A stretch of 64,000 bases of DNA from Vibrio methylphosphonaticus (GTDB lineage: Bacteria; Pseudomonadota; Gammaproteobacteria; Enterobacterales; Vibrionaceae). The stretch's first letter is position 1. Every line of letters starts with the position of its first letter. Below are positions 26,199 through 35,431 of the stretch, one piece after another. A program made the translations under genes and the position numbers. The stretch spans positions 1 through 64,000 of the forward strand of contig NZ_JAMKMS010000008.1 of the NCBI RefSeq assembly GCF_023634655.1, given 5' to 3'. The notes beneath the pieces are model-generated. The model worked only from the letters and a program-made list of their open reading frames with translations, ran no database searches and was not told the origin of the DNA.

Positions 26199-26897
26199 AT
26201 GATGCCAGTTTACTTGGATATAGCCTCGGTGCTTGAACAGGAAGTGAACACGTCTTTTATGCCAGGAGATTACCTTCCCGCAGAATCAAAGTTGGCAAAA
26301 AGGTTTGAGGTTAATCGCCATACCTTGCGTCGCGCAATTGATGAGTTAGTGAACTCCGGAATGATTCAACGCCATCAGGGTAAGGGAAACTTGGTGGTTC
26401 GGCAGCCCAACCCATATCACATTCATTCAGCAGCGCATTTTACCAAAAACTTGATCGAGCAAGGCGCGCAGCCGCGATGTGAAGTGTTGCTATCTAGAAT
26501 CATATCGGCGCCGTTAACGGTCGCGACCAAGCTAAATGTCTCTGAAGGGCAGCGCATTATTCATATACGTACGTTGCGTAGAACGCAGGATATGCCACGA
26601 ACGATTATTGATCATTATCTACCGAAAACAGATTGGTGGCCAGTACTGAAAAATTTCCAAAGTGGTTCACTACACCAGTTTATAAAACGTGGTTTGGAGG
26701 TTGAATTAGAGCGCAAAGAAACCAGTGTAGGCGCGAGAGCACCAACTAATGAAGAGTGTCGTTTACTGCAGATTCCTGCGACAACGCCCATCTTAAAAAT
26801 CAAAACGAAAAACGTCATTAAGGGGACGAGCATTGTGGCCGAGTTTTCTCACTCTAACAGTCGTTCTGACGCAACAGAAATAGTAATGGAGCATTAA
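26199..26897 (+). CDS. phnF: PhnF, GntR/UTRA-family regulator of phosphonate utilisation
   Basis: The 232-residue protein has an N-terminal GntR winged helix (YLDIASVLEQEV, GDYLPAESKLAKRFEVNRHTLRRAIDELV, residues 4-55). The C-terminal UTRA effector domain carries RTLRRTQDMPRTIIDHYLP and ends with the typical HSNSRSDATEIV segment. It is the first gene of the C-P lyase operon and probably represses it until a phosphonate-derived ligand binds. AAGGG lies just upstream; the second ATG at 26202 may be the true start. The stop is immediately followed by the phnG ATG. Confidence 0.93.
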   Translation: MMPVYLDIASVLEQEVNTSFMPGDYLPAESKLAKRFEVNRHTLRRAIDELVNSGMIQRHQGKGNLVVRQPNPYHIHSAAHFTKNLIEQGAQPRCEVLLSRIISAPLTVATKLNVSEGQRIIHIRTLRRTQDMPRTIIDHYLPKTDWWPVLKNFQSGSLHQFIKRGLEVELERKETSVGARAPTNEECRLLQIPATTPILKIKTKNVIKGTSIVAEFSHSNSRSDATEIVMEH

Positions 26898-27344
26898 ATG
26901 ACCGCGGTGACTGAAAGAGAAAAGTGGATGTCTGTATTAGCACAAAGCCAGTTTGGCGACCTACAGCATCATTGGCAGGCGTTACAGCTAGAGGTTGATT
27001 ACCAATTGGTACGCCAACCTGAAATTGGTCTGACACAGATCCGAGCCAGGATGGGCGGGACAGGGCGCCAATTCAATATGGGCGACGCGACCATCACTCG
27101 GGCGGTGGTAAAGCTTGCCAGTGGTGAGTTGGGTTACAGCTATATACGTGGTCGAAACAAGGCGCATGCTGAATTAGCGGCGGTACTTGATGGGCTTCTA
27201 CAAACCAAGCCGTCACAGGCGCTGTTGATTAGCAAAGTAATAGAACCATTAGCGGCGATCAAGCAAGAACAAGAGCAATTAAGAGCCGCGGAAGTTGCCG
27301 CAACGAAAGTGGATTTCTTTACTTTGGTTCGAGGGGAAGACTAG
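26898..27344 (+). CDS. phnG: PhnG, C-P lyase core complex subunit
   Basis: The 148-residue protein matches E. coli PhnG (150 residues), including RMGGTGRQFNMGDATITRAVVKL and GYSYIRGRNKAHAELAAVLDG. PhnG with PhnH, PhnI and PhnJ forms the C-P lyase core, and helps attach the phosphonate to the ribose C1 of ATP, displacing adenine. It begins at the base after the phnF stop. A 166-bp gap, unusual inside this operon, follows. Confidence 0.94.
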   Translation: MTAVTEREKWMSVLAQSQFGDLQHHWQALQLEVDYQLVRQPEIGLTQIRARMGGTGRQFNMGDATITRAVVKLASGELGYSYIRGRNKAHAELAAVLDGLLQTKPSQALLISKVIEPLAAIKQEQEQLRAAEVAATKVDFFTLVRGED

Positions 27345-27510
27345 CGCTTTCCAAATCATGCAGGTGATGTTGCAGCGTGACGATCAAGCAGGCAATGACT
27401 CAAGCGACGAGTTAAGTCAACTGAGAAGATCGCTTTTTTGTCTCTTTATGCTCAACGTCCAAGACAATCAATAAGCGTTGGTGAACTTGCCAACCTAACA
27501 GGTAACACTC
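27345..27510 (+). other. Intra-operon spacer between phnG and phnH with a weak hairpin
   Basis: AGCGA at about 27401 can pair with TCGCT at about 27431, with an inner AGTT/AACT pairing, followed by TTTTTTG. This could be an attenuator or a partial terminator lowering expression of the distal genes. The pairing is interrupted and the assignment weak. Confidence 0.3.
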
Positions 27511-28125
27511 ATGACAACAATTACACCAGCGTTTCAAGACGCTGTTCATGACAGCCAACACTGCTTCAGGCAGTTACTCAAAGCCTTGTCGGAGCCAGGA
27601 AAGCACGTCACGTTAGATAAAAGCCATGGGTTTGGTGAGATGCAAGCAGCGGCGACGCAGGTTCTATTGAGCTTAGCGGACAACGCAACGCCAGTATGGT
27701 TATCTCCCACACTCTTACAAGACAAAGCGGTACTTGATAACGTCCGTTTTCATAGCGGCGCACCTATTGTGACTGAGCAAATTGCCGCGGATTTTGCCGT
27801 AATCGCGAAAGGGGATCTACTACCGTTGGGCAGTGAGTGGTTAGGGTTTAATCAGGGTAATGAGGAGTACCCTGATCAGGCGGCGACCGTCATTGTAGAG
27901 CTCGATTCACTCACATCTGGTCAGCGTATTTCTTTATCGGGTCCCGGTATAGAAACGCGGTGTGACGCTTTCATTGGCAACGTACCAAGCGAGTTCCTTA
28001 CTTTCCTTACCTCACGGCAAGAATTGACAGACTTTCCGCTTGGCATCGATTTGATTCTCGTCCACCAGCAAGATGTGCTGTGTTTGCCACGCACAACTCA
28101 CGTTGAGGTGTCCTCATGTATGTAG
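27511..28125 (+). CDS. phnH: PhnH, C-P lyase core complex subunit
   Basis: The 204-residue protein agrees with PhnH (194 in E. coli): SQHCFRQLLKALSEPGKHV near the N-terminus, ADNATPVWLSP, and GPGIETR in the C-terminal half. PhnH is a PLP-transferase-like fold without the cofactor and is a structural member of the core complex. ATG is preceded by AGGT. The gene overlaps phnI by 10 nt, indicating translational coupling. Confidence 0.94.
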   Translation: MTTITPAFQDAVHDSQHCFRQLLKALSEPGKHVTLDKSHGFGEMQAAATQVLLSLADNATPVWLSPTLLQDKAVLDNVRFHSGAPIVTEQIAADFAVIAKGDLLPLGSEWLGFNQGNEEYPDQAATVIVELDSLTSGQRISLSGPGIETRCDAFIGNVPSEFLTFLTSRQELTDFPLGIDLILVHQQDVLCLPRTTHVEVSSCM

Positions 28126-29201
28126 CAGTAAAGGGTGGCGAGAAAGCGATTCAGCGCGCCCATCAACTTCAAGCGAAAAAACGTCGTGGTAGCTTGGATC
28201 TTCCTGAGTTAAGCGTCGCGCAAGTCAGTGAGCAGTTATCTGGCTCGGTAGACCGTGTAATGACCGAAGGTGGCATTTACGATCGCGAACTTGCTGCTTT
28301 AGCAATAAAGCAGGCAAATGGCGATTTAGTTGAAGCCATCTTCTTGCTGAGAGCGTATCGCACAACCTTGCCGCGTCTCGCCGTATCAGAGCCAGTTAAT
28401 ACCAGTGATATGCGTATTGAGCGCCGTATTTCAGCCACTTATAAAGACTTACCTGGCGGTCAGATACTGGGGCCCACCTACGACTACACGCATCGACTGC
28501 TGGACTTCAGTCTGCTCGCTGAAGGCGAGGCGCCTCAATTGGATACAGAGCCGTGTGCACCGAGTGAGCCGTGTCCCCAGGTGATGGGAATACTCGAACA
28601 TCTCGACATGATGAAAGTGGAATCAGATAACGAACAGGTGCCGGAAGATATCACCATGGCACCAGTGAATTATCCCTGTGATCGTTCTGCGCGACTGCAA
28701 AACTTGGTGCGAGGCGATGAAGGGTTCTTACTCGCGCTTAGCTATTCAACGCAGCGTGGCTACGGGCGTAATCACCCGTTTGCCGGAGAGATTCGCACTG
28801 GCATGGCAACACTATCACTGCAACCTGAAGAGCTTGGGTTTGCGATTGATATTGGTGAAATTGAATTAACGGAATGTCAGATGATCAATGGCTTTGTTGG
28901 CAGCAAAACAGACAAGGCGATGCTCACTCGTGGCTATGGACTGACATTTGGTGCGACTGAGCGTAAAGCAATGTCTATGGCGCTGGTGGATCGTTCGCTT
29001 CAAGCACCAGAATACGATGAAGAAGTGGCAAGTCCTGCGCAAGATGAAGAATTTGTCTTGTCTCATTCTGACAATGTCGAGGCCGCAGGTTTTGTGTCTC
29101 ACCTTAAATTGCCCCATTACGTCGACTTCCAAGCGGAGCTAGAGCTGCTTCGTAAGATGCACAAAGAACATGATGCCTTGATGCAGGAGAACCAGTCATG
29201 A
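28116..29201 (+). CDS. phnI: PhnI, nucleosidase-like C-P lyase core subunit
   Basis: The 361-residue protein (354 in E. coli) has conserved blocks MYVAVKGGEKAIQRAHQL, RTTLPRLAVSEP, GGQILGPTYDYTHRLLDF and LSYSTQRGYGRNHPFAGEIR. With PhnG, H and L it transfers phosphonate to ribose, and alone shows purine nucleosidase activity. It overlaps phnH by 10 nt and phnJ by 4 nt. Confidence 0.95.
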   Translation: MYVAVKGGEKAIQRAHQLQAKKRRGSLDLPELSVAQVSEQLSGSVDRVMTEGGIYDRELAALAIKQANGDLVEAIFLLRAYRTTLPRLAVSEPVNTSDMRIERRISATYKDLPGGQILGPTYDYTHRLLDFSLLAEGEAPQLDTEPCAPSEPCPQVMGILEHLDMMKVESDNEQVPEDITMAPVNYPCDRSARLQNLVRGDEGFLLALSYSTQRGYGRNHPFAGEIRTGMATLSLQPEELGFAIDIGEIELTECQMINGFVGSKTDKAMLTRGYGLTFGATERKAMSMALVDRSLQAPEYDEEVASPAQDEEFVLSHSDNVEAAGFVSHLKLPHYVDFQAELELLRKMHKEHDALMQENQS

Positions 29202-30109
29202 GTGAAACACAGACAATGTCATCCGCACCGGTTGGTCATGCTCAAGGGGTGACAGGCTATAACTATGGCTATCTTGATGAGCAGACGAAACGCATGATTC
29301 GTCGTGCCCTGTTAAAGGCCGTCTCAGTACCTGGTTACCAAGTGCCATTTGGTGGTAGGGAGATGCCAATGCCTTATGGTTGGGGCACCGGCGGCGTACA
29401 AATCACCGCTGCGATTATTGGCGAGGTCGACACGCTGAAAGTGATTGACCAAGGCGCCGACGACACCACGAATGCGGTTTCCATTCGAGAGTTTTTCAAA
29501 TCGGTCGCAGATGCGAATACCACGGAAAGAACCCGTGAAGCATCAATCATCCAGACCAGACACCGTATTCCAGAAGTGGCATTGCAGGCCGATCAAATAT
29601 TAGTTTATCAAGTGCCGATTCCAGAGCCGTTGCGATTCATTGAACCACGAGAAACGGAAACGCGAAAAATGCATGCTTTGCAAGAGTATGGCGTGATGCA
29701 CGTAAAGCTGTATGAAGATATTGCACGTTTTGGTCATATTGCGACCGCGTACGCGTATCCCGTTCGAGTGAATGATCGCTACATTATGGATCCGTCACCA
29801 ATTCCAAAGTTTGATAACCCCAAAATGGACAACATGCCTGCGTTACAACTCTTTGGCGCGGGACGTGAGAAGCGTATTTATGCAATTCCTCCGTTCACTA
29901 AGGTGAGAAGTCTCGATTTTGAAGATCACCCATTCGAGATCCAAAAATGGGACGACCCCTGCGCCATTTGTGGCGCCACACACACATTCCTCGATGAAGT
30001 GGTGTTGGATGATAAAGGTAACCACATGTTTGTTTGTTCCGACACGGATTATTGCCGCGACCAAGTGGCAGAGAATGACAAGATGCAATCACAAGAAGGT
30101 GTGGCATGA
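29198..30109 (+). CDS. phnJ: PhnJ, radical SAM C-P bond-cleaving lyase
   Basis: The 303-residue protein carries the signature Cys cluster C-x2-C-x21-C-x5-C at Cys255, Cys258, Cys280 and Cys286. The first three fit the [4Fe-4S] ligands for S-adenosylmethionine cleavage and the last is the proposed thiyl-radical residue. PhnJ breaks the C-P bond of ribosyl-1-phosphonate-5-phosphate, releasing a hydrocarbon and a cyclic ribose phosphate. The enzyme is about 20 residues longer than E. coli PhnJ at its ends. It has 4-nt overlaps with phnI and phnK. Confidence 0.96.
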   Translation: MSETQTMSSAPVGHAQGVTGYNYGYLDEQTKRMIRRALLKAVSVPGYQVPFGGREMPMPYGWGTGGVQITAAIIGEVDTLKVIDQGADDTTNAVSIREFFKSVADANTTERTREASIIQTRHRIPEVALQADQILVYQVPIPEPLRFIEPRETETRKMHALQEYGVMHVKLYEDIARFGHIATAYAYPVRVNDRYIMDPSPIPKFDNPKMDNMPALQLFGAGREKRIYAIPPFTKVRSLDFEDHPFEIQKWDDPCAICGATHTFLDEVVLDDKGNHMFVCSDTDYCRDQVAENDKMQSQEGVA

Positions 30110-30999
30110 AGAACGTATTGAATGACCAGCCAGGGCAGTCTTTGGCCCATGAACATTTGACTCATGAACGCTTGACTCATGAACATGCGGCTCATGAACA
30201 CACTACTGACGCTGAAACGCCACTGTTATCGGTTCGACACTTAACCAAATTGTATGCACCCGGTAAAGGCTTTAAAGATGTGTCCTTTGATATTTATCCA
30301 GGAGAAGTGCTGGGCATTGTGGGTGAGTCAGGGTCGGGTAAGAGTACCTTATTGAAATCATTGTCTGGGCGTCAAACGCCAGACAGTGGCTCAGTTTTGT
30401 ATGTGCGAGGCAAAGGTGAAGAGCAGGTGACCCAACTGGAAGACCTATATGCCATGGCAGAAAGTCAGCGACGTCACTTACTTCGCACTGAGTGGGGCGT
30501 TGTTCATCAGCATCCAATGGATGGCCTGCGAGCTCGTGTTTCTGCGGGCGGTAATATCGGAGAGCGTCTAATGGCAGTGGGTGAGCGGCATTATGGCAAT
30601 ATTCGCGAAGCATCGAGCAAATGGTTAACGGATGTTGAGATCCCACTTGATCGCATTGATGACATGCCGACGACGTTCTCTGGAGGAATGCAGCAACGAT
30701 TGCAGATCGCGCGCAACCTTGTCACGCATCCAAAGTTGATCTTTATGGACGAGCCCACAGGGGGACTGGATGTGTCTGTGCAAGCGAAGCTGTTAGATCT
30801 ACTCCGTCGCTTAGTGACAGAGCTTGATCTTGCCGTTGTGATCGTCACGCACGATCTGGCGGTGGCGAGGCTACTTGCTCATCGTTTGATGGTGATGCGC
30901 CGCAGTGAAGTTGTGGAAAGCGGGCTAACTGATCAAGTGCTGGATGATCCTCAGCATCCCTACACCCAACTCCTTGTCTCATCTGTGTTGCAAAACTAA
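30106..30999 (+). CDS. phnK: PhnK, ABC-type ATPase of the C-P lyase complex, with His-rich N-terminal repeats
   Basis: The 297-residue protein is an ABC nucleotide-binding subunit: Walker [10 protein letters not shown] (about 75-83), signature FSGGMQQRL, Walker [11 protein letters not shown]. PhnK docks on PhnJ in the core complex. It exceeds E. coli PhnK (252) by an N-terminal extension, residues 1-40. That extension contains four pentapeptide repeats ([20 protein letters not shown]) encoded by 15-bp DNA repeats at 30145-30204. The extension may be dispensable or bind metal; its role is unknown. Confidence 0.94.
   Translation: MKNVLNDQPGQSLAHEHLTHERLTHEHAAHEHTTDAETPLLSVRHLTKLYAPGKGFKDVSFDIYPGEVLGIVGESGSGKSTLLKSLSGRQTPDSGSVLYVRGKGEEQVTQLEDLYAMAESQRRHLLRTEWGVVHQHPMDGLRARVSAGGNIGERLMAVGERHYGNIREASSKWLTDVEIPLDRIDDMPTTFSGGMQQRLQIARNLVTHPKLIFMDEPTGGLDVSVQAKLLDLLRRLVTELDLAVVIVTHDLAVARLLAHRLMVMRRSEVVESGLTDQVLDDPQHPYTQLLVSSVLQN
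30145..30204 (+). repeat. Four 15-bp tandem repeats inside phnK
   Basis: Units at 30145, 30160, 30175 and 30190 share the core CATGAAC and encode His-Glu pentapeptides at the PhnK N-terminus. The unit length is a multiple of three, so copy-number change would keep the frame. Confidence 0.85.
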
Positions 31000-31010
31000 G
31001 GAACGCCTCA

Positions 31011-31784
31011 ATGAATGCTAATGTACAGAATGCTCGGCTGCATGTTTCGAATGTAAGTAAAACCTTTGTTTTGCACAATCAACAAAGTGCGGAGTTATCG
31101 GTTCTTTCCAACGCCAGTTTTTCGGTTTCGAGTGGTGAGTGTGTAGTGCTAAATGGCCGCTCGGGCTCAGGAAAATCGACGTTACTTCGTGCATTGTACG
31201 CCAATTACTTGGTCGATAGTGGTGACATCAAAGTCGCGCATCAGGGACGCTGGGTCAATCTCGCCACCGCGACACCAAGAGAAATCCTCAATGTTCGTAA
31301 GCAGACCATCGGTTGGGTGAGTCAGTTTCTTCGCGTGATACCCCGTATTAGTGCTTTAGAAGTTGTGATGCAACCCATGATTGAAATGGGCGGCTGTCGC
31401 GAAGAGGCTCAGTTGAAAGCTCAATCCTTGTTAACGCGATTGAATGTCCCAGCCCACCTTTGGAATCTTGCGCCCGCAACCTTCTCTGGTGGTGAGCAAC
31501 AACGTGTCAATATTGCCCGTGGATTCATTGTTGATTATCCCATTTTGCTTTTGGATGAACCAACGGCCTCACTGGATGCGACGAACAGCGCCGTTGTCGT
31601 CAATTTGATTAAAGAAGCGAAAGCACGCGGGGCGGCGATAGTGGGAATATTCCACGATGAGCAAACTCGAGATGAAGTAGCCGATCGCCTTTATGACGTT
31701 AAAAAAGGGGCGTCGCAGCCGACATCAGACACGGCTTCGCCATCATCGGCCTCAACGTCATCATCCATTTCCGCGTGCGCGTAA
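31011..31784 (+). CDS. phnL: PhnL, ABC-type ATPase of the C-P lyase pathway
   Basis: The 257-residue protein has Walker [11 protein letters not shown], signature [15 protein letters not shown] and Walker [13 protein letters not shown]. The sequence agrees with PhnL (226 in E. coli), which binds the PhnGHIJK complex and supports the first, adenine-displacing step. It has a low-complexity Ser/Thr/Ala C-terminal tail of about 25 residues ([17 protein letters not shown]) absent in E. coli. It starts 11 bp after phnK. Confidence 0.93.
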   Translation: MNANVQNARLHVSNVSKTFVLHNQQSAELSVLSNASFSVSSGECVVLNGRSGSGKSTLLRALYANYLVDSGDIKVAHQGRWVNLATATPREILNVRKQTIGWVSQFLRVIPRISALEVVMQPMIEMGGCREEAQLKAQSLLTRLNVPAHLWNLAPATFSGGEQQRVNIARGFIVDYPILLLDEPTASLDATNSAVVVNLIKEAKARGAAIVGIFHDEQTRDEVADRLYDVKKGASQPTSDTASPSSASTSSSISACA

Positions 31785-31797
31785 CGGAGAACATCGC

Positions 31798-32931
31798 ATG
31801 ATTATCACTAATGTAAACCTAGTATTAGAAAATGAAGTCGTGAAGGGCTCTTTAGAGATGAGAGACGGCAAAATTGTCAGTATGTCGGATTCTCAAAGTC
31901 AAATTCCTGGTGCGTACGATGGGGAAGGTGGCGACTTAATGCCTGGCTTCATAGAGCTGCATACTGACAACTTAGAGAAATATTTTACGCCGCGCCCAAA
32001 AGTCGATTGGCCGCCATTTTCAGCGATGAGCGCACACGACACGCAATTGATTGGTTCTGGAATTACCACCGTATTGGATGCGGTCGCGCTGGGAGACTTT
32101 CGTGAAGAGAAGCGCCAAGCCAATCTCGATCTATTCATTAATACCGTTATAGAGAGTCAAAAGCGTGGTTTGACTCGCGCAGAGCACCGTTTGCACCTTC
32201 GTTGTGAAGTGCCTCATGAGACGACGGTTGAAATGTTTGAGCGTTTTATCGATTTACCAGAAGTTCAATTGGTGTCGCTCATGGATCATGCCCCTGGCCA
32301 GCGTCAGTTCGTGAATGTTGAGAAATACCGAACTTACTATCAAGGTAAGTACAACATGAGTGATAGTGAGATGACGGCATTTGAAAAAATGCAGGTAGAG
32401 TTGTCGCAACGCTGGTCGAAGCAAAACCGTGATGAGATTTGCCGCCAGTGCCGCGAGCACAATACACCGATGGCGAGCCATGATGATGCAACAACGGAAC
32501 ATGTGCTCGAATCTAAAGCATTAGGTATGGCAATCGCGGAGTTCCCAACTACCGTTGAAGCGGCAAGAAAGTCACATGAGCTCGGTCTTAAAGTGTTGAT
32601 GGGCGCGCCTAATGTGGTTCGTGGCGGCTCGCATTCGGGGAATGTAGCGGCTTATGAGCTGGCCGCACAAGGTGTGCTCGATATTCTCTCTTCGGATTAT
32701 TATCCAATGAGCTTGCTCGAGGCCATTTACACTTTATCGGCGGATGAGCGCAATACGTTGACATTGCCACAAGCGGTGAAGCTGGCGACGAAGAACCCTG
32801 CCGAAGCGCTTAACTTGAACGATAGAGGCATCATTGATGAAGGTAAACGAGCGGACTTAGTATTGGCTCGTCAAGTCGATGGGCACCCTTTAGTGTCACG
32901 TGTTTGGCGTCAGGGTAAGAAGGTCTTTTAA
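31798..32931 (+). CDS. phnM: PhnM, ribosyl-triphosphonate diphosphohydrolase
   Basis: The start at 31798 (GGAGA 8 nt upstream) gives 377 residues, as in E. coli (378); the longer open frame upstream overlaps phnL and is Arg/His-rich noise. It is an amidohydrolase-fold enzyme with metal-site blocks GFIELHTDNLEKYFTPRP, SLMDHAPGQRQF, ASHDDATTEH and LSSDYYPMS. It removes pyrophosphate from 5-triphosphoribosyl-1-phosphonate to give the PhnJ substrate. Confidence 0.94.
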   Translation: MIITNVNLVLENEVVKGSLEMRDGKIVSMSDSQSQIPGAYDGEGGDLMPGFIELHTDNLEKYFTPRPKVDWPPFSAMSAHDTQLIGSGITTVLDAVALGDFREEKRQANLDLFINTVIESQKRGLTRAEHRLHLRCEVPHETTVEMFERFIDLPEVQLVSLMDHAPGQRQFVNVEKYRTYYQGKYNMSDSEMTAFEKMQVELSQRWSKQNRDEICRQCREHNTPMASHDDATTEHVLESKALGMAIAEFPTTVEAARKSHELGLKVLMGAPNVVRGGSHSGNVAAYELAAQGVLDILSSDYYPMSLLEAIYTLSADERNTLTLPQAVKLATKNPAEALNLNDRGIIDEGKRADLVLARQVDGHPLVSRVWRQGKKVF

Positions 32932-32934
32932 TCC

Positions 32935-33645
32935 ATGCAGCATCAGATAATACCAGAGGAAATGACGCTCGGTGCGAGCTCAGATTCCATCGCGTTAAGC
33001 ACCAAGGTGTATTATGTTATCGGTCCATCTGGCTCTGGAAAAGATACGCTAATAGATGCGATTCGTGCGCAACTTCCTCATGAGGTTGTGGTCGCTCATC
33101 GTTATATTACGCGGCCTGCTGACGCAGGAGGAGAAAACCATGTCTCTCTGACTAATGAGGAGTTTGCAAGCCGACAAGCCAAAGGCTTATTTGCGCTGCA
33201 CTGGCAAGCTCATGGCCTATGTTATGGCATTGGGGTTGAAATCAATACGTGGCTCGCACAAGGGTTATCTGTTGTGGTCAACGGCTCTCGTGCTCAGTTA
33301 GAACAAGCGAAAAGTGCGTTTCCTCGTCAGTTAATTCCGGTTGTGATTGAGGTCGATGCATCTATTTTAAGGCAGCGTCTTACGGCAAGAGGTAGAGAGA
33401 ATAGTGAGCAAATTGAGCAGCGTTTGCAGCGAGCTCAAGCGTATAGCGTTGCGGATGCAGAAGGATGTATGGGTATAGAAGGAAGCTGGGTGATTGATAA
33501 TAGCGGGTCTATTTGTGCCAGTGTTGACCAGTTTGAGGCTAAGCGTCAACAACTTAAGGTTTGCTTAGAATTGGAGGTTTGCTCAGAATTGGAGGTTTGC
33601 TCAGAATCGGAGGTGGACTCAGTGTTGGCCATAGCGGCGCAATGA
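32935..33645 (+). CDS. phnN: PhnN, ribose 1,5-bisphosphate phosphokinase
   Basis: The 236-residue protein has the P-loop VIGPSGSGKDTLI near residues 30-42 and the guanylate-kinase-like RYITRPADAGGENHVSLTNEEF block. It phosphorylates ribose 1,5-bisphosphate to PRPP, recycling the sugar. It is longer than E. coli PhnN (185) because of about 20 extra N-terminal residues and a C-terminal tail of hexapeptide repeats (EVCSEL-type, about residues 208-231) encoded by four 18-bp DNA repeats. The gene overlaps phnP by 4 nt. Confidence 0.92.
   Translation: MQHQIIPEEMTLGASSDSIALSTKVYYVIGPSGSGKDTLIDAIRAQLPHEVVVAHRYITRPADAGGENHVSLTNEEFASRQAKGLFALHWQAHGLCYGIGVEINTWLAQGLSVVVNGSRAQLEQAKSAFPRQLIPVVIEVDASILRQRLTARGRENSEQIEQRLQRAQAYSVADAEGCMGIEGSWVIDNSGSICASVDQFEAKRQQLKVCLELEVCSELEVCSESEVDSVLAIAAQ
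33556..33627 (+). repeat. Four 18-bp tandem repeats at the phnN 3' end
   Basis: Units at 33556, 33574, 33592 and 33610 follow GAGGTTTGCTCAGAATTG with increasing divergence at the ends. They code for the PhnN tail and place GGAGG sequences 15-68 bp upstream of the phnP start. Confidence 0.88.
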
Positions 33646-34409
33646 AGCTAACCATGTTGGGGACGGGCAATAGCGCCATGATGCCAGTGTATGGCTGTTC
33701 GTGTGAAGCGTGCCGACTAGCGATGAATGATAGCCAATTAAAACGCGAAAAAACATCGGCTTACATTGAGCATGACGGCCAGATTCTCTTATTAGATGCG
33801 AACGCCCCTGATTTGTTAACTCGCTTCCCTGCTGGAACGATCAACACCATATTGGTGACACACTATCATATGGATCATGTGCACAGTTTGTTTGATCTGC
33901 GGTGGGGCGTAGGGGAGCCGATCCCTGTTATCTCACCGGATGATCCGAGCGGTTGTGACGATCTTTATAAGCATTCAGGGTTGTTGGATTTTTCCCAACG
34001 TGCCCTTCCGTTTCAATCGTTTACGTGGCAAGACATCAGAGTCACGCCATTACCACTGACGCATTCTAAATTATGTTTAGGGTATGCGTTTGAATGGAAT
34101 GGCCACTGCTTGGCGTACTTAACCGATACCAATGGATTACCCGACGAGACCAGAGCATGGCTTGTCGCTCGACATGTAGAGTGGATAATTACGGATTGTA
34201 ATTACCCACCTATTGAATGCGAAGAGACACGCCTTGCGAAAAACCACAACGATATACACCAGGTCGTTCAGATAGCAAAGGACTGCCAGCCAGGCCATTT
34301 AGGCTTGGCTCATGTGAGTCACGATACTATCAACTGGCTAAACCATCACCAGCATACGCTGCCCCACGCTATCCAACTACTAAGCGATGGTCAGGAGATC
34401 ACATTATGA
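33642..34409 (+). CDS. phnP: PhnP, cyclic ribose phosphate phosphodiesterase
   Basis: ATG 33642 overlaps the phnN stop (ATGA); a 27-codon upstream frame translates the DNA repeat (LLRIGG units) and is not credible. The 255-residue metallo-beta-lactamase-fold protein has H-x-H-x-DH at His74-His76-Asp78-His79. It opens the 1,2-cyclic phosphate made by PhnJ to ribose 1,5-bisphosphate. It also has a cysteine pair motif YGCSCEACR (residues 14-22), matching the structural zinc site of PhnP. Confidence 0.94.
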   Translation: MKLTMLGTGNSAMMPVYGCSCEACRLAMNDSQLKREKTSAYIEHDGQILLLDANAPDLLTRFPAGTINTILVTHYHMDHVHSLFDLRWGVGEPIPVISPDDPSGCDDLYKHSGLLDFSQRALPFQSFTWQDIRVTPLPLTHSKLCLGYAFEWNGHCLAYLTDTNGLPDETRAWLVARHVEWIITDCNYPPIECEETRLAKNHNDIHQVVQIAKDCQPGHLGLAHVSHDTINWLNHHQHTLPHAIQLLSDGQEITL

Positions 34410-35050
34410 GTCAACCACAATCAACGACACTGTCGGCGGCGCCGAGTGTTTCACCATGTGTAAAGTACCATCAAACAGAGCTGGGCTACTGGACTGAAGT
34501 GTCAGAGCGGTGCGTGCTAAACAACGTCATATTAGGTGACTATAGTTATATTCAAAACGACTGTAATCTGATGTTTACTGAGGTAGGAAAGTTCACGTCT
34601 ATTGCTGCTAATGTGCGAGTTAATCCGAGTAATCATCCGTGGTGGCGCCCGACCTTACATCATTTTACATACCGCCCTGGTAAGTATGGGTTGGGGGATA
34701 ATCCAACCACACTTGATGACGAAGTGTTTGCATGGCGAGAAGAGGATAAAGTCACCATTGGTCATGATGTATGGATTGGTCATGGTGCGATTGTCTTGCC
34801 GGGTGTCACTGTGGGGAATGGTGCGATTATTGGTGCGGGCAGTGTGGTCACAAAGGATGTGCCTGCCTACTCGATTGTCGTTGGAAACCCGGCGCGAGTT
34901 CTACGTGATCGTTTTGACGACCCTAGTTATGGACCACGTTTAGAGGCGTTAGCCTGGTGGAATTGGAGTGAAGAAAAAATCGCCTTTGCTCTGCCTATTT
35001 TTCAGAAAGATTGTGGAGAATTCTTAGCGCATTTTGAAAACAGAGAGTAA
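34406..35050 (+). CDS. Hexapeptide-repeat acyltransferase associated with phosphonate operons
   Basis: The 214-residue left-handed beta-helix protein has hexapeptide repeats ([36 protein letters not shown], about residues 115-150). It corresponds to the acetyltransferase-like family repeatedly found at the end of phn operons (TIGR03308 type). It may acetylate an aminoalkylphosphonate, playing the role PhnO has elsewhere; this is inferred from context only. It overlaps phnP by 4 nt and is the last gene of the operon. Confidence 0.88.
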   Translation: MSQPQSTTLSAAPSVSPCVKYHQTELGYWTEVSERCVLNNVILGDYSYIQNDCNLMFTEVGKFTSIAANVRVNPSNHPWWRPTLHHFTYRPGKYGLGDNPTTLDDEVFAWREEDKVTIGHDVWIGHGAIVLPGVTVGNGAIIGAGSVVTKDVPAYSIVVGNPARVLRDRFDDPSYGPRLEALAWWNWSEEKIAFALPIFQKDCGEFLAHFENRE

Positions 35051-35064
35051 GGCGATTAATGATA

Positions 35065-35131
35065 CAGTGCTGCAATTGACATGTGCCAGAGTCCTAGAGG
35101 ATTAGGGTTTGGCATGGGGCAGCGCTGTTTT
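35065..35131 (+). terminator. Large hairpin ending the phn operon
   Basis: CAGTGCTGC (35065-35073) pairs with GCAGCGCTG (35119-35127). An inner CATG/CATG and CCA/TGG pairing brings the arms together, and TTTTACTT follows. It is 15 bp after the last phn gene. Confidence 0.55.
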
Positions 35132-35137
35132 ACTTAA

Positions 35138-35431
35138 TTAGTCCCACAGAGCGTCAGCGACAATCTCATCTTCAATATCTTCGTGAACCGCATCAGCAAC
35201 AATTTCGTCGGCAAGATAATTCTCACAATCAACGTCGTCATAAGCGCCTGATATTACACCAGCGGTTGCGCCTATTGCGGCACCAGCGGTCGCATTTCCT
35301 GCGACAGCGCCCACGACACCGCCGACAACCGCCCCTTCTACCGCATCGGTAATTTCATTGCCAGCATCACATGGATGATAGGCGCTTGCGCTTGCGGCCA
35401 ATAGAGTCGTAAGTAAGATGGATTTTTGCAT
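35138..35431 (-). CDS. Exported glycine-zipper protein with acidic tail
   Basis: The 97-residue protein has a signal peptide (about residues 1-17) and a central glycine-zipper membrane-like segment (AVVGGVVGAVAGNATAGAAIGATAGVISGAY). The C-terminal half is strongly acidic (VADAVHEDIEDEIVADALWD) and contains an imperfect DEIVADA duplication. A Cys pair (CDAGN, DCENY) could form a disulphide. AGGTAAA precedes ATG. Function unknown; glycine-zipper proteins of this size are often envelope-associated. Its upstream region carries the CAAATA repeat. Confidence 0.72.
   Translation of the reverse strand: MQKSILLTTLLAASASAYHPCDAGNEITDAVEGAVVGGVVGAVAGNATAGAAIGATAGVISGAYDDVDCENYLADEIVADAVHEDIEDEIVADALWD

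Noticed and set aside
31693..31797. Upstream extension of phnM into the phnL coding region
   Set aside because: It translates the phnL 3' end out of frame into Arg/His-rich noise; GGAGA before ATG 31798 marks the true start.
33561..33641. Upstream extension of phnP made of LLRIGG repeats
   Set aside because: It is the out-of-frame reading of the 18-bp repeat encoding the PhnN tail; PhnP homologues start at MKLTMLG.
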